Assembly (NCBI GenBank): GCA_013115135.1
Contig: JABANP010000042.1
Span: forward strand, 159,227-223,226
Direction: 5' to 3'
DNA length: 64,000 nt
Origin: Perkinsus olseni
Lineage: Eukaryota > Perkinsozoa > Perkinsida > Perkinsidae
The stretch's first letter is position 1. Each line of letters opens with the position of its first letter. The position numbers were made by a program, and so were the translations under genes. This document shows positions 41,402 to 52,600 of this stretch, one piece after another. Under the pieces are notes generated by a model that was not told where the DNA came from, searched no databases, and saw only the letters and a program-made list of their open reading frames with translations.

Positions 41402-44400
41402 ATGATTCGTTCGTGCCCTGTACCATCCACTGAGGCCTCGTTTGGTGGGGTGTATGATAACGCCGGCGTTGCAGCTGACGTGCCGTACGCCTCACAATCA
41501 AGCGATGGTGAGCCAGCTTGGGCGGCAGGTGGATTTTGATGTGGAAAGTGCTCAGGTGACGCTCAGAATAAAGTCCCTGACTTACCAAGGATAGGGTCTG
41601 ATGGTAGTCTATCGCCTGCTGAGCTGTTGAGGATTAGTCGAGCTTATGAGGATGCCGACAGCGAAACCAAAGATGTGAATGCCGGGGAGTATCTCTTCCT
41701 GGGTGAGTTGGGGGTCGGCGGCCGACTTGAGGTGGTCATCATCTCCTCGCTTTGTCCAATCAGGTAACTTCTCAATGCAGTTTTGGAATGCATTTAATAA
41801 TTGGAACTTTCGTTATTGGGTGTGCCTCCTATTTGTTGGTTTTGCTGTCTACACGGCCGAGCATTTATCAACTTATTTCCTCACCAAAAGCCGCTGTACA
41901 GCAAGATGAGGAGACGGCGGTTATGTTAGCTCAACCATTCCAAACTTGGGTGGGATACTTCTACTTCATACTCGGGCCGGTAAGTCCACCTCCTCCTCGC
42001 TGCTGCTGCCCTCCCCCACACTTCCCTTCAGTTGATGCTCCTACTTGGAGGTGTTGTATTACTCCTCAACCCCGCCGTCAAGCATACCCATACCATAGTG
42101 GCCATCTCTGTTGTCTTGACCTTGATCTGCGAGTTCATGTGCGCGGTCGGTAACCCCTTCACGGTCACCGCTACTCGCGCCATGCCCATCCCGATGGTCC
42201 TGCTTCTGGCGAGTATGAGCAGTAGACTGTTCCCGAGTGTTAGCTTCCTCGCGGTGGCCCTTTACATGATAGGTAAGCTATCATAACCGCTCAGAAGGGG
42301 TGCGTAGGAGCTCTTATTCCTTGCTCTTACTGGCAGGCAGTTTATTTCTCGGACTCATGCGGCACGCTTCTGTTAAAGATGAGATACTGAATTTCTTTCT
42401 CCTCCGAAGTTTTAGGCCGGAAGGCTCGCCTCAGCCGACGTTTGTCTTGACTCATTGGCGTTATAATCACTTGGGAGTCTTCAACTCCTCTTGTGGCTGC
42501 AGAGAATTCGAAGTTGATCGCTTAGCTGTTGGAGTGGCAAGATCGGTCTCTGGAAGTGGTGGAATGAGCATTTGTCTTTGATGCGGTATGAGGAGAGTGA
42601 TTAGTAGATGGTCTTCCTCTCAGGCATTGATATCGCTCTCATCGTCTATAGTTCCTCGGGTGAGTACCCAGCTCCCTACACTATGATGGTATGGGCCGGC
42701 GTGCTGTGTCATTGGTTCGTAAGTGCTTGGGGATATCGGCTTGCGTGTATTGACCATCCCTCGTCAGGTGTTCGGCCTGTGTCTGGTTGGTAGCAGTAAC
42801 CTCCTTCGGGCTCAGTCGGATCTGTTCTATCTAATGATGGATAGACTGCAGTTTAGGAAGAATGAAGATGGTTCTTACGACTTGGGCATCCACGTAAGTC
42901 CATGGTTGGAGTTCATCCGTGCGCCTGTGGGAGGACTGACTGTCAATTCTCTCCGTAACCACCTTCGATAAGGGCTGGATAGTAACTACCGCTGCAGCGT
43001 TGCTTGTGGATACCGGCTCGATTCTCAATGCCGAGAGGGTCGAAGCTTGTGAGCTACCCCAAGTCAATTTTCCGAGTCGTTGCTTGCTCCCGGCGAGGCT
43101 AGCAGCTAGTCTCTCATCGCCGCGTGTTATCGGTTTTTTGAGACTTCCGAACCGAGCTTCTTCCTTGCTGCTCTACGTACGCCCGTATGCTCGCTCATCA
43201 CTTCCCGCGTATGTTTCTCCTCCTACTACTACTCGGGTCATGTGCTGCTATCGTCTGCCTTGAATTCATGGCGCGTGACGATACAGTGATGTGGACTTTC
43301 CGCTAGGTCATGCTGACTGCCCCTCTCAGGATGTGAGTGCTCCCATGTTGAAGTACTTCGAGGATAACTACAAGGCGGCCTACTCACCAGCGTTTAGTAA
43401 GAGGATAGACGAGAAGGAGTGAGACCACCGCGTGTAGATAAGCCTGTCGACTGTGTCACCATCTCAGCTATCGCCTGTGGGCACGATCCCGGCAAACGTT
43501 CTGGGTTACTCGACATATGCGGTGGGCCATCATAGGAGTCGTCCTGTAAGAGCCCTTGACGGGTTCAGCTGTGGTAGCATTGTCTTCCGACTGTGTAGGT
43601 TGATTGCTGCAATGATCTTCGTGGCGGCTGATTTCCATGCTGGTCCTGATGGTAACACCGCCAGTACGGTATCGGGAGTTGTGGTAAGCTGGGTCGCCTC
43701 CCTATCGACTTTGCGTACCATCCTGTTCTCTCACAGGTCCAGGTCGTGAGCGCCCTACTACTATTGATATCGGTCTGTCTGACTGTCGTTTCCTTTGGCA
43801 AGCCTCGGCGGCTGGTGACCGCTGGTTTGCTCTTCTTCGTCTCGACAGCGATGTTTTCCTGCGTGTATATCTATAATTTCGGCCGGGCAGTTGAGGAGGT
43901 AGGGCGTGACGACGACTATCGCCGCCCCTCGCTCAGCCTTGCTTTCGTTCCAGTGGAAGTCGGAAGCCGTGGACGCGATTCACTATGCGCCAGTCATGAT
44001 GCGCATGGTTTGGGCTACAGATCCGGTAGTGGGGCGTCGCGGTCAAAGATGCTGGAAGACACGTCGCTTCTCAGGGACTCTTTACTATTATAGCCAGCCA
44101 TGTGAGCATGTCCCATATTGGCGCCTTGCCTCTCCTGTGCATCGACGTCATCGTTACTACCGGCGTTATCCTAAGGTAAGTCTGCCCGCTTGATTGCAGT
44201 CCCGCGGGTTGCCTGCCGAACCATTCACGTTGTGGTCAGCTCGGAGTTCTGGCTTGAGCATCCACCCCTCCGTCTTCTTGTCCATGGCCGACTTAGTCAA
44301 CTTCGTTATAGTTATTGCAGTCGGTGAGTAGTCTTGTCGACCCTCCGCCGTCCAACTTGTCATCTCTCAGCCTTCCTATACACCCTCAATCTTGAAAGTC

Positions 44401-47400
44401 ATTGGCGACTACTCTGGGCCATGTCCCGCGATAAAGTTCCCACCTCTCCTGATACGTATGTATCAGTCGAGGGATGTGCCACAGAATTCAATGCCAAAGA
44501 CTATGTACTATTTCCGAGTGCATCAAGGGAAAAGTAGGAGTACCCGGTAGGCCCACCGCGGTGCGCATGACAATGCGTAGGTTCTTACCTGTCTTTACAA
44601 TCAACTCGAAGGCTGAGGGATCTTCTAGTTGAGGATGCTGAAAGGGAACCCCTAGAGTGGCAACAGTGAGCACCTTCGGGCTCCACTGGATCGACTCCGT
44701 CAGAGGTCTCTCGGCCAGATACATATGTTTGAGTTTCGATAATCTTGATCATGCTGGTGAAGGTGTTATCGAGACGAGAATGCACAGACTGCAAGTTGTC
44801 ATTAACGGCATCGTACGTCGTCGTCCAGACTTGGTACCATCAGTAGCCCATCAGACTGGATAAGGCACACCTCTCCTCCCTAGGTACCGATAATGTTCCC
44901 TCGGCCGGAGGGTAATAACGTCCCTCGGATGAATATCACCCTTATTGATGTTGGCAGTCGTGGAGATGTTGAGCCCTACATCGCCATTTCCAAGGTAATA
45001 ACTCAACCACATCAATACCATAATTCCTTCACCTCACAGGAGCTCAATGCGATGGGCCATCATTGTCGTATCTGCACCCATGATAAATTCCGGGATATCG
45101 TAGGAGAAGGAAGGCGTGGAGTTCTTCCCCATGGCCCTCGATGCCCCTGGTCATTGGCAGCCAGAGGTCCTAATGAGGTGGGTTAGAGCACGTGACGTTG
45201 TCGGAAAGGTCAGCAACTTGTCCGCCAGATACGCCGCTGAGAGCCCCTCCTGGAGCCCAGGGTTCCTCATCAGCCCCCATGATATGTCCTTTGTTCTGCA
45301 GCACACAACTGAGATGATGCAGTCTGTGCGCGAGCTGTTCTTCTCACCGGGATGGGAGAACAATGACATCGGAGCGTGGGCTGCTGTGAGAAGTGAGGCG
45401 GGAAGGATGCACAGTAGCCTTGAGAAGCCCATCGCTGCTCTGTTGCAGCACTTGGTTTTTCCTTGCAACCGCTCATCTCGAACACTTGGTCTTCTGGGGT
45501 TCCGACGTGATCGTAGTAGATGATAGGGTAGATATTAGACGTAGACGTGCCCAATAACCGAGTCAATAAATGACAGGTTGTCCTTCACCGTGAAGGCTTC
45601 ACGACTGGTTCGTACCCATGTAATCGTCTTCCTGCGGGACATCTCCGAACTCCTCAGGTGACCCCGAGAAGCGTTGGGTAACGCATGCGATGATCTCCAA
45701 TCCCCCTGCCTACGTGCACGTTCACATCGCTGAGAGACTGGGGTGTGCCTCTCCATATGTATGTCGTCTCGGTCTGATATCGACGCCGGAGGGAATCTGT
45801 GCTGCAAACAGGTTCTTCCCCATGCCGTGGTCACGGACGAAGTTGTTGGGGCATCCGATGAGCTCTAAGGAGCTGGATGAGAATGCCTACTGGAGGCTGC
45901 TCAGCTACAGCTGGTTCGACCAGGTAGGGTGCAGGAGCTACTCCGTACAGTGGCCTCTGTTTAACTGATGAGAGGGGCTTCATAATTGCGCTGTATCAAC
46001 GGATGGTCGTGTCAGATGCAATGGCACGGTATGGCGGCAGCGGTGAATGAGTTCCGAGAGAAGGTCTTGCACATTCCTAAGATAGGCATGTGGCACAGCG
46101 CCGGGTCCCTCTTGGAGAACTGGGGAGTAAGTTTCGTCACTTCGTCGTTTTCGGACGTTGTATATCTCGGGTTAGTATGTGTATTGCGGAGCGAGCGGAG
46201 CATATACTGTCACTTCTGCGCTTTTCTGTGCGTTCGTTCGTTCGTTCGTTCGTTCAAATTATTTCTCCACGACTATGCTGAATGAGCTCATGGGTCGCAT
46301 ACCAATCGAAAGCTCTCGATTTATATATTCTACAAAAAATACGAAATCGCTTTCATCGCCGTTCCACCAACCAAAACCAGCGTGGACCGTTGTAGATGAC
46401 CTCGAAAAAAACAGAAAAAAGCCCTGGCTGGGGTTCGAACCCGAGACTTCGTGCCGAGCTCCGCTTTTTTCGTTACGAAGGCCTAGTTGATATGGCATTT
46501 CAACGAAGAATGGTATGATGCTGAGATTATCGACTGCGTCGTTCGTGGAGATGCCGGGATGGGATCCTAAGGGGTCTCTGGGCATTCCGCATTGAGTTGA
46601 GAATTGCATTCGCCGCTGTGCGTCGTCGGCTTCGTCGCTTGACTGAGTCATAAGGATGGTATGCCGGTCCTTGGCCACAGGTGCCCTTCTCCTACTGCTT
46701 CTCGCCGTCCCTCTTCCCGAAGCCCCCGGATTGGGGCCCGAACATTGAGATCACCGGCGTGTGCTCCAAAGGATGTACAACTCGCTCCACCTATTGATGA
46801 TTTCGTGGCGCGCGGTCGGGGAGATCGCTCTTGTAACAACGTTCTGTCCCTCAGGTGAAGAGAACACTTCCTACGTCCCGCCTTCCAACCTCGCGAAGTT
46901 CCTGAGCAGCGGCCCCAAGCCTTTCTACATCGGTTTCGGCAGCATCAGCGGGGACCTCTCTTACATGTGAGATATAATTTCGTGGCGCAGTGACGCATCC
47001 ACTCGGTTGCTCAGATACAAGCCCATCCTACAGGCCATTAGAGGATGCCCGATCTCAGAGTTGTCCTTCAGAAGGGATGGTGTACTCTGAGTGATCTAAC
47101 GGCTCAGGATTTCACCGCGATACCGAGTAATCATATGATACAATATCCTTCGATGAACTGCACGGTGCATGCGCTCAGATTTTCGGGAGAGAGTGTTCCT
47201 GATTGCCACTCCCCCTGAACTCTGCCCGAAGTGTCATACGAACGACTCTTCGTACACACAGTAAGCTCTAAAGAGGGACGCGCTGGTGCTTCAGTGGGGC
47301 CAATAATCTCGTTTCGAATCCACCGGTTTTTCTGGGGATATTTCTCTCGTGCCTGCTGTTGTCTCGGCCGATTGTTTTTTCTTCAGTAATGGTCTATTCT

Positions 47401-49169
47401 GTGATGCCTGTGCGGGCTCATCATCAGTAGAGGATGCCAAGGGTACATGGGAGTATGATATACTGAAGGCATTAGGGGAGGATAACATAGCCTTCCTATC
47501 GGGTACATTATCATCATCAGCCTATCGACTATCGGTACCCCTCCATTGTAGGTATACCACATGATTATCTATTCCCCAAGTGCTGTGCTGTTATGCATCA
47601 TGGAGGTGCTGGTACCACGGCTATGGGGTTGGACTTCGGCCTACCAACCTCCGTCATATCCTTCTTCGGGGACCAGTGGATCTGGGGTAAGGACTGCAGC
47701 AGGCGGCAGTTCTGTTGTTGCCCTTCACTTTGTCGGAGTACTGTGCCGTTATGTGTGCGTGCTATTTAGGTGGGCTAGTACAGTTGCATGGGGCGGGCAA
47801 GTTCCTGCGGAGAGATCGAGTGACCGCGCAAAGTGTTAAGGAATGCTTGGAGTTCAGCGTCACTGCTGGTGCTAAGGTCGCCGCCAAGAGGTTCCAAGAA
47901 AGCTTCCGGGTGAGCGATCTCATTACGCCGTAGAGGGTCGTGTCGGGGACCTTGTCTGTTGTTACAGGCGGAGCGAAGGCGAGGTATGGGTGCTCATGAA
48001 GGAGCTCTCGGCTTCCAACGGCAGTTGCCATTAGAGCTCGTGACTTGTGAATTATGTAGAGTGATGGGTAGATGGGAGGAGGATGATATATCATACAGGC
48101 CGCGGGCTGCTGAGTATCATGATACAGTACGGGATGTTGGACTATGTAAACAACACTAACGACAACTGCCAATCCCACACCCCCTTCTTGGCAGGCCCCG
48201 TCTGTGCTGTAGCATTATCGGAGTCCCAGGGAGTATTGGTGGCACCGTTGAGGACAGCCGATTGGGGAAGGACTCGTGGAGGCATCCTCTATGTTCACTT
48301 CGTGAGTTATCTCTCCCTAGCACCCAATGCGGCTCCCTTCCCCATCGCTCTCGATACCTTCTCTGTTCCCGATTCAGCGCTCTCTTGGAGCAGGTACGAG
48401 GCCTGAAGGCTGCGACAAGACTCTTCAAGCGGATGGTCCAGGGTGGTCAGACTGGCGGCATCCGCGGCTTTCTCATCGGTGAGCACCTCGGGCCATGCCA
48501 CGTCATCTCCGTCATGATGGACCTTCCTCTGTAGGGAGTCGTCGCGGGCATCCTGGAGTTCGTCGTTTTCATCGTTTGCGCGCCCTTTGTCTTCGTGCGT
48601 GATAGCTGGAGAGTGGCTACGCAGCTCGCCCAAGGCTCGCCAGGTAATCTACGACCGTAGTTGTTGTGCTGGGATCTCACTGTGACGTATCAGATGGACG
48701 ACAGCTCGGCGGCTGGGACACTGAGACGGCGGACGCAGAGCTGCTCAAGGGATTGGTACGCTCCTGTTCGGCTCCTTTCTCGGCGCAGAGCTCACTCAGG
48801 TTCTGGTAGATGATCAGAATTACGGTGATGTCCGGGCGGTGGCAGCGAGCAGCATAGGGGCCGACGATAGAGTGCTGGATGAGGAGGAGCTTGCCTTCCT
48901 CACTGAACGGACACAGCGGGCTTTGAGCGAGCTCGAGGAGAAGTAGGATGAGTAAGGGCTGGCGGTGGGGCGTACCGTTTTCCTACCTCAGTCGAGCTCG
49001 AGTGCGGACAATGGCCGAAGCAGCATGCCAGCTATTCGAACGTCGTGGCGTTGGTATCGAGCTCACAGCCAAGAGCGCTTATAAGGAACCCTTGCTGAAT
49101 CCCTACGACAAAGCTCTCGCTAGTGCTGATAGTGATAGGAACATGAAGACACCGCTGAGAGGGGCCTAA
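41402..49169 (+). CDS. Polytopic membrane-GT28 glycosyltransferase fusion, copy A
   Basis: ATG 41402 (MIRSCPVPSTEASFGG) joins by a phase-1 intron to [20 protein letters not shown]. Membrane exons follow: [19 protein letters not shown] (41820), [14 protein letters not shown] (42034), TIVAISVVLTLICEFMCAVG (42095), [19 protein letters not shown] (42185), RSRQTFWVTRHMRWAIIGVV (about 43483), [20 protein letters not shown] (about 43747) and others, at least ten in total. Then [13 protein letters not shown] leads to [19 protein letters not shown] and [18 protein letters not shown]. The GT28 domain starts [20 protein letters not shown] (about 44930) and ends [19 protein letters not shown] (about 47598-47650) with [10 protein letters not shown] cysteine-containing segment (CELC), a membrane helix GILEFVVFIVCAPFVFVRDS (about 48550) and a charged tail ending at TAA 49167-49169 follow. 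At least five single-base disruptions are present (about 41886, 44496, 45103, 45740, 47041). GT28 enzymes glucosylate sterols or lipids; substrate unknown. Confidence 0.7.
42273..42620 (+). other. Expanded intron unique to copy A
   Basis: Between the exon ending VALYMIG and the exon starting GIDIALIVYSSSG there are about 350 nt, where copy B has an intron of only about 50 nt (about 50525-50570). The extra about 300 nt contains no recognised gene or terminal repeats. It is either an insertion in A or a deletion in B. Confidence 0.6.
46231..46255 (+). repeat. (CGTT)n microsatellite
   Basis: Six tandem CGTT units followed by CAAATT, inside the about 550-nt intron of copy A. Absent from the corresponding intron of copy B. 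Confidence 0.9.
46404..46450 (-). repeat. tRNA-like T-arm with Pol III-type T-run (minus strand)
   Basis: On the minus strand the sequence reads GAAGTCTCGGGTTCGAACCC, then CAGCCAGGGC and TTTTTTCTGTTTTTTT: a box B consensus followed within about 15 nt by Pol III terminator-like T-runs. It lies in the expanded intron of copy A. The 5' half does not fold as a tRNA by eye. Confidence 0.5.
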
Positions 49170-49619
49170 GGTGAGCACGGGCCTTCAAGGTCGAGACTCT
49201 CTCTGGCCCTCCAAGGCAATGGGGCTGGCGCTCGTCTCATTCGTCACCGAGGCATAGTGAAGACGAGATTGATGGTTACCGACCAAGTGCTGCTCAGGTG
49301 CCATTTTACTCGCTGTTCTCGAGAGTATACTGGGGTCGTGCTAAGGCCCCATGCCGTCGGTGGCCGACAGTTGATTATAACGGCTGGGCCTGTTTCTACT
49401 ACTAGGTGAAGTTTAATAACGTTGTTCATTTTCGGTCTAGCGGTTCATTCGCGATTCTGCCTTAGAGAACGCCTGCTGGGAACAGGCGGTTCTTCTTTCT
49501 CGTTAAACTTGCTTTTATCCCTTTTTCTCGTATCCCTTGTGACTTCGCGTTGAGCCAGCTTGCCATGGAGTGCAATGGAGGTGTTCGTCAGTGCTGCTAT
49601 TCCATCTATTTTCTTTCCG
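49170..49619. other. Spacer between the duplicated genes
   Basis: 450 bp between the stop of copy A and the start of copy B. No gene recognised. It should contain the 3' UTR of A and promoter of B; its start region shows no obvious similarity to the spacer upstream of copy A. Confidence 0.4.
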
Positions 49620-52600
49620 ATGATTCGCTCCTATCTTGCACAGTCCCCCGAAGGCTCGTTCGGTGGGAGTCCAGACGGACGTTGAGGACTCCACGGAGGC
49701 TTCCGCAGTGAACTCAGAACCATGTAGCGACCGTTGCTGCTGCTGTGGCGCTTGCTGGTCTCGTTTGTCGCGGAGTTGGTGCCTCTGGTCGCTTCGGCTC
49801 TATGGTTGATGTTATTTTCCTTAAGGTAAACCGCCCGACTTACCAAGGATAGGGTCTGACGGTAGTCTATCGCCTGCTGAGCTGTTGAGGATTAGTCGAG
49901 CTTATGAGGATGCCGACAGCGAAACCAAAGATGTGAATGCCGGGGAGTATCTCTTCCTGGGTGAGTTGGGGGTCGGCGGCCGACTCGAGGTCATCATCTC
50001 CTCGCTTTGTCCAATCAGGTAACTTCTCAATGCAGTTTTGGAATGCATTTAATAATTGGAATTTTCGTTATTGGGTGTGCCTCCTATTTGTTGGTTTTGC
50101 TGTCTACACGGCCGAGCATTTATCAACTTATTTCCTCACCAAAGCCGCTGTACAGCAAGATGAGGAGACGGCGATTATGTTAGCTCAACCATTCCAAACT
50201 TGGGTGGGATACTTCTACTTCATCTTCGGGCCGGTAAGTCCACCTCCTCCTCACTGCTGCCCTTCCCCACACTTCCCTTCAGTTGATGCTCCTGCTTGGA
50301 GGTGTCGTGTTACTCCTCAACCCCGCCGTCAAGCATACCCATACCATAGTGGCCACTTCGATTCTACTAACGCTAGTGTGCGAGTTCGTCTGTGCGGTCG
50401 GTGACCCTTCCACCTTCACCGCGGCCAGGGCGATGCCCATCCCAATGGTCTTGCTTCTCGTATGCATGAGTTCGAGAATCTTCCCAAGTGTTAGTTTCCT
50501 TGCGGTGGCGCTTTACCTGATAGGTAAGTCTTCCGCTGAGTCCGCAACCTTCCACAAACTCTGTCGTTCAGGATCCGACATCGCTCTGCTGGCCTACAGC
50601 TACACTGGTCGTTACACTGCGTCCTACATGATGATGATCTGGGCAGGGGTACTCTGTCACTGGTTCGTAAGTCTATCGCATCGTAAGAGCATGATCAGTA
50701 GCTTACTCTTCCTCAGGTCTTCGGCCTGTGTCTGGTCGGTAGTAGTAACTTGCTCCGTGCTCAAGCTGATCTATTCTCGCTGATGATGGATAGGCTGCAG
50801 TTCAGAACAAACAAGGATGGCTCCTACGATCTGGGAATTCACGTAAGCCAACCATTCCCACGCTACTCTAATTTATCTGCTCCATCGCGTAACGGTGAGG
50901 CCGAGACAGAGCCTGTCCTGGAATTGAAACTTCGTCCGACGTAACTCGCTGATGTAGCCCACTGCGGTGCTCTTGAGATCTTTCTATTGTCGTCTGGAGA
51001 GAGCGAGACGTTCCTGCTTCAGGGTGTGTCCTCCTCATTATTGAAGTATTTTGATGATAACTACAGAGAGCCGTTCTCGCACAAGTTCAGCAGCGGTCTC
51101 GATGAGAAAGAGTACGTTACGCTGCCTGTGAGGTTGTTACCTACGTGCTCACGGTTTTTGGACTAGATACCGACTGTGGGCCAGATCGCGACAGACCTTC
51201 TGGATCACCCGCCATATGAGATGGGCTGTCGCTGGTGTGCTATTGTAAGCTTAGTAACTGCTGAGGCTCCTTGTTACCACGGCGCTTCTCTGTCAGACTG
51301 GTCGTCGCAATGACTTTTGTTGCTGTTAACTTTCATGGACCTCTGGATGGCAACACTTTCAGCATGGTGGCTGGCGTCGTGGTGAGCCTTGATCGGTTGG
51401 TTGGCTGCTGCAAGAGCACCTCCAGGAGTTGGGGTTGAGCTGAGGAATAAATTTACCTGTTTCATCTTGTTTTGCTGGGCATAAGGGATATGCATGAAAT
51501 GCTCATAGGTCGCTGAATTGTGCAACAAACGGATGACGAGTAGACCCTCCTCTGCTCAGTAGAGAACATACCTGCGTAATTTCGGGTTTGTGTGTGCAGC
51601 CTCGCCGGTACCAACTCCCGAGAGAGATTCCCCTTGAGTAGATTCCGGATATGGCACTATGAATGCTGCCGATCGATGCATAGGTTCCCGCCCGTTGGAG
51701 TGCTGAATGACCTCCATTTTGACCAGCCTGGATGCTTGGAGTACAACTTCGACAGAGTCCGACGTGGCCCTTTCCGCGTTAGCTTGTTGTGTGTTGGCAA
51801 TAGAGCCTATCGTGGTCGTTGATTTCACTGGGCGCACCACCCATCCATACAGTATCTGTTCGCCAGGGTGCTCCTTGCTCGCTCCTGGCTCGGTCAGATG
51901 GATGATCTAGGGTGCTGTTCTCTTCCGCAGGTCCAAATCGCGAGCGCCCTACTACTATTGATATCCGTTTGTCTCACTGTCGTGTCCTTTGGCAAGCCTC
52001 GGCGGCTACTGACGGCCGGCCTCCTATTCTTCGTGTCTACTTCCTTGTTCTCCTGCGTATACGTTTACAACTTCGGCAGAGCCATGGAAGATGTAAGACG
52101 GATCTTAGCCGGGAAGCCCATCGCAGCAGCGTTCGCCCCCTCATCGCTCTGGTTGGTGAATCACTATTCCCTGCTTTGTCTTAGACGCCACGAGATCCGA
52201 TCAATCCGTACTATCATGTTCCAGTACTCTCCAGGATAGTGTGGGTAGCTGACCCGGTAAGTTGGTAAGTGCATCGTGTTGTGGAGGCAGGCGTTGATCT
52301 CAGGGACTCTTTACTATTATAGCCAGCCATGTGAGCATGTCCCATATTGGTGCCTTGCCTCTCCTGTGCATCGACGTCATCGTTACTACCGGCGTTATCG
52401 CGAGGTGAGTCCATAGACCCAGAATCTGTTCCGAGAAGGGACGTTTTCGGGCAAACGAGGTCACTATGCATTTTGCGGCTTCTTGTCGTGTTCAGCTCAT
52501 TATTCTGGTTGGAGAACTCCTCCGTCTTCTTGTCCATGGCCGACTTGGTCAACTTCGTTATAGTTATCGCAGTCGGTGAGTAGTCTTGTCGACCCTCCGC

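Larger units (their letters stand above)
41579..49169 (+). repeat. Tandem segmental duplication, unit A
   Basis: Similarity to unit B begins sharply at GACTTACCAAGGATAGGG (41579 here, 49837 in unit B) and runs through the whole gene. Identity varies: near-perfect including introns at about 44270-45100 versus 52510-53365, 47355-47690 versus 55035-55365 and 47960-48290 versus 55610-55930, but much lower in intervening exons. Confidence 0.85.

Noticed and set aside
46231..46255. CRISPR-like or regulatory short repeat
   Set aside because: Perfect tetranucleotide microsatellite with no spacers, located in an intron.
41402..49169. Two separate genes (a membrane protein followed by a glycosyltransferase) in each unit
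   Set aside because: Not excluded, but exon phases join continuously at the only candidate boundary, there is no spacer, and both copies share the arrangement, so one fused gene is preferred.
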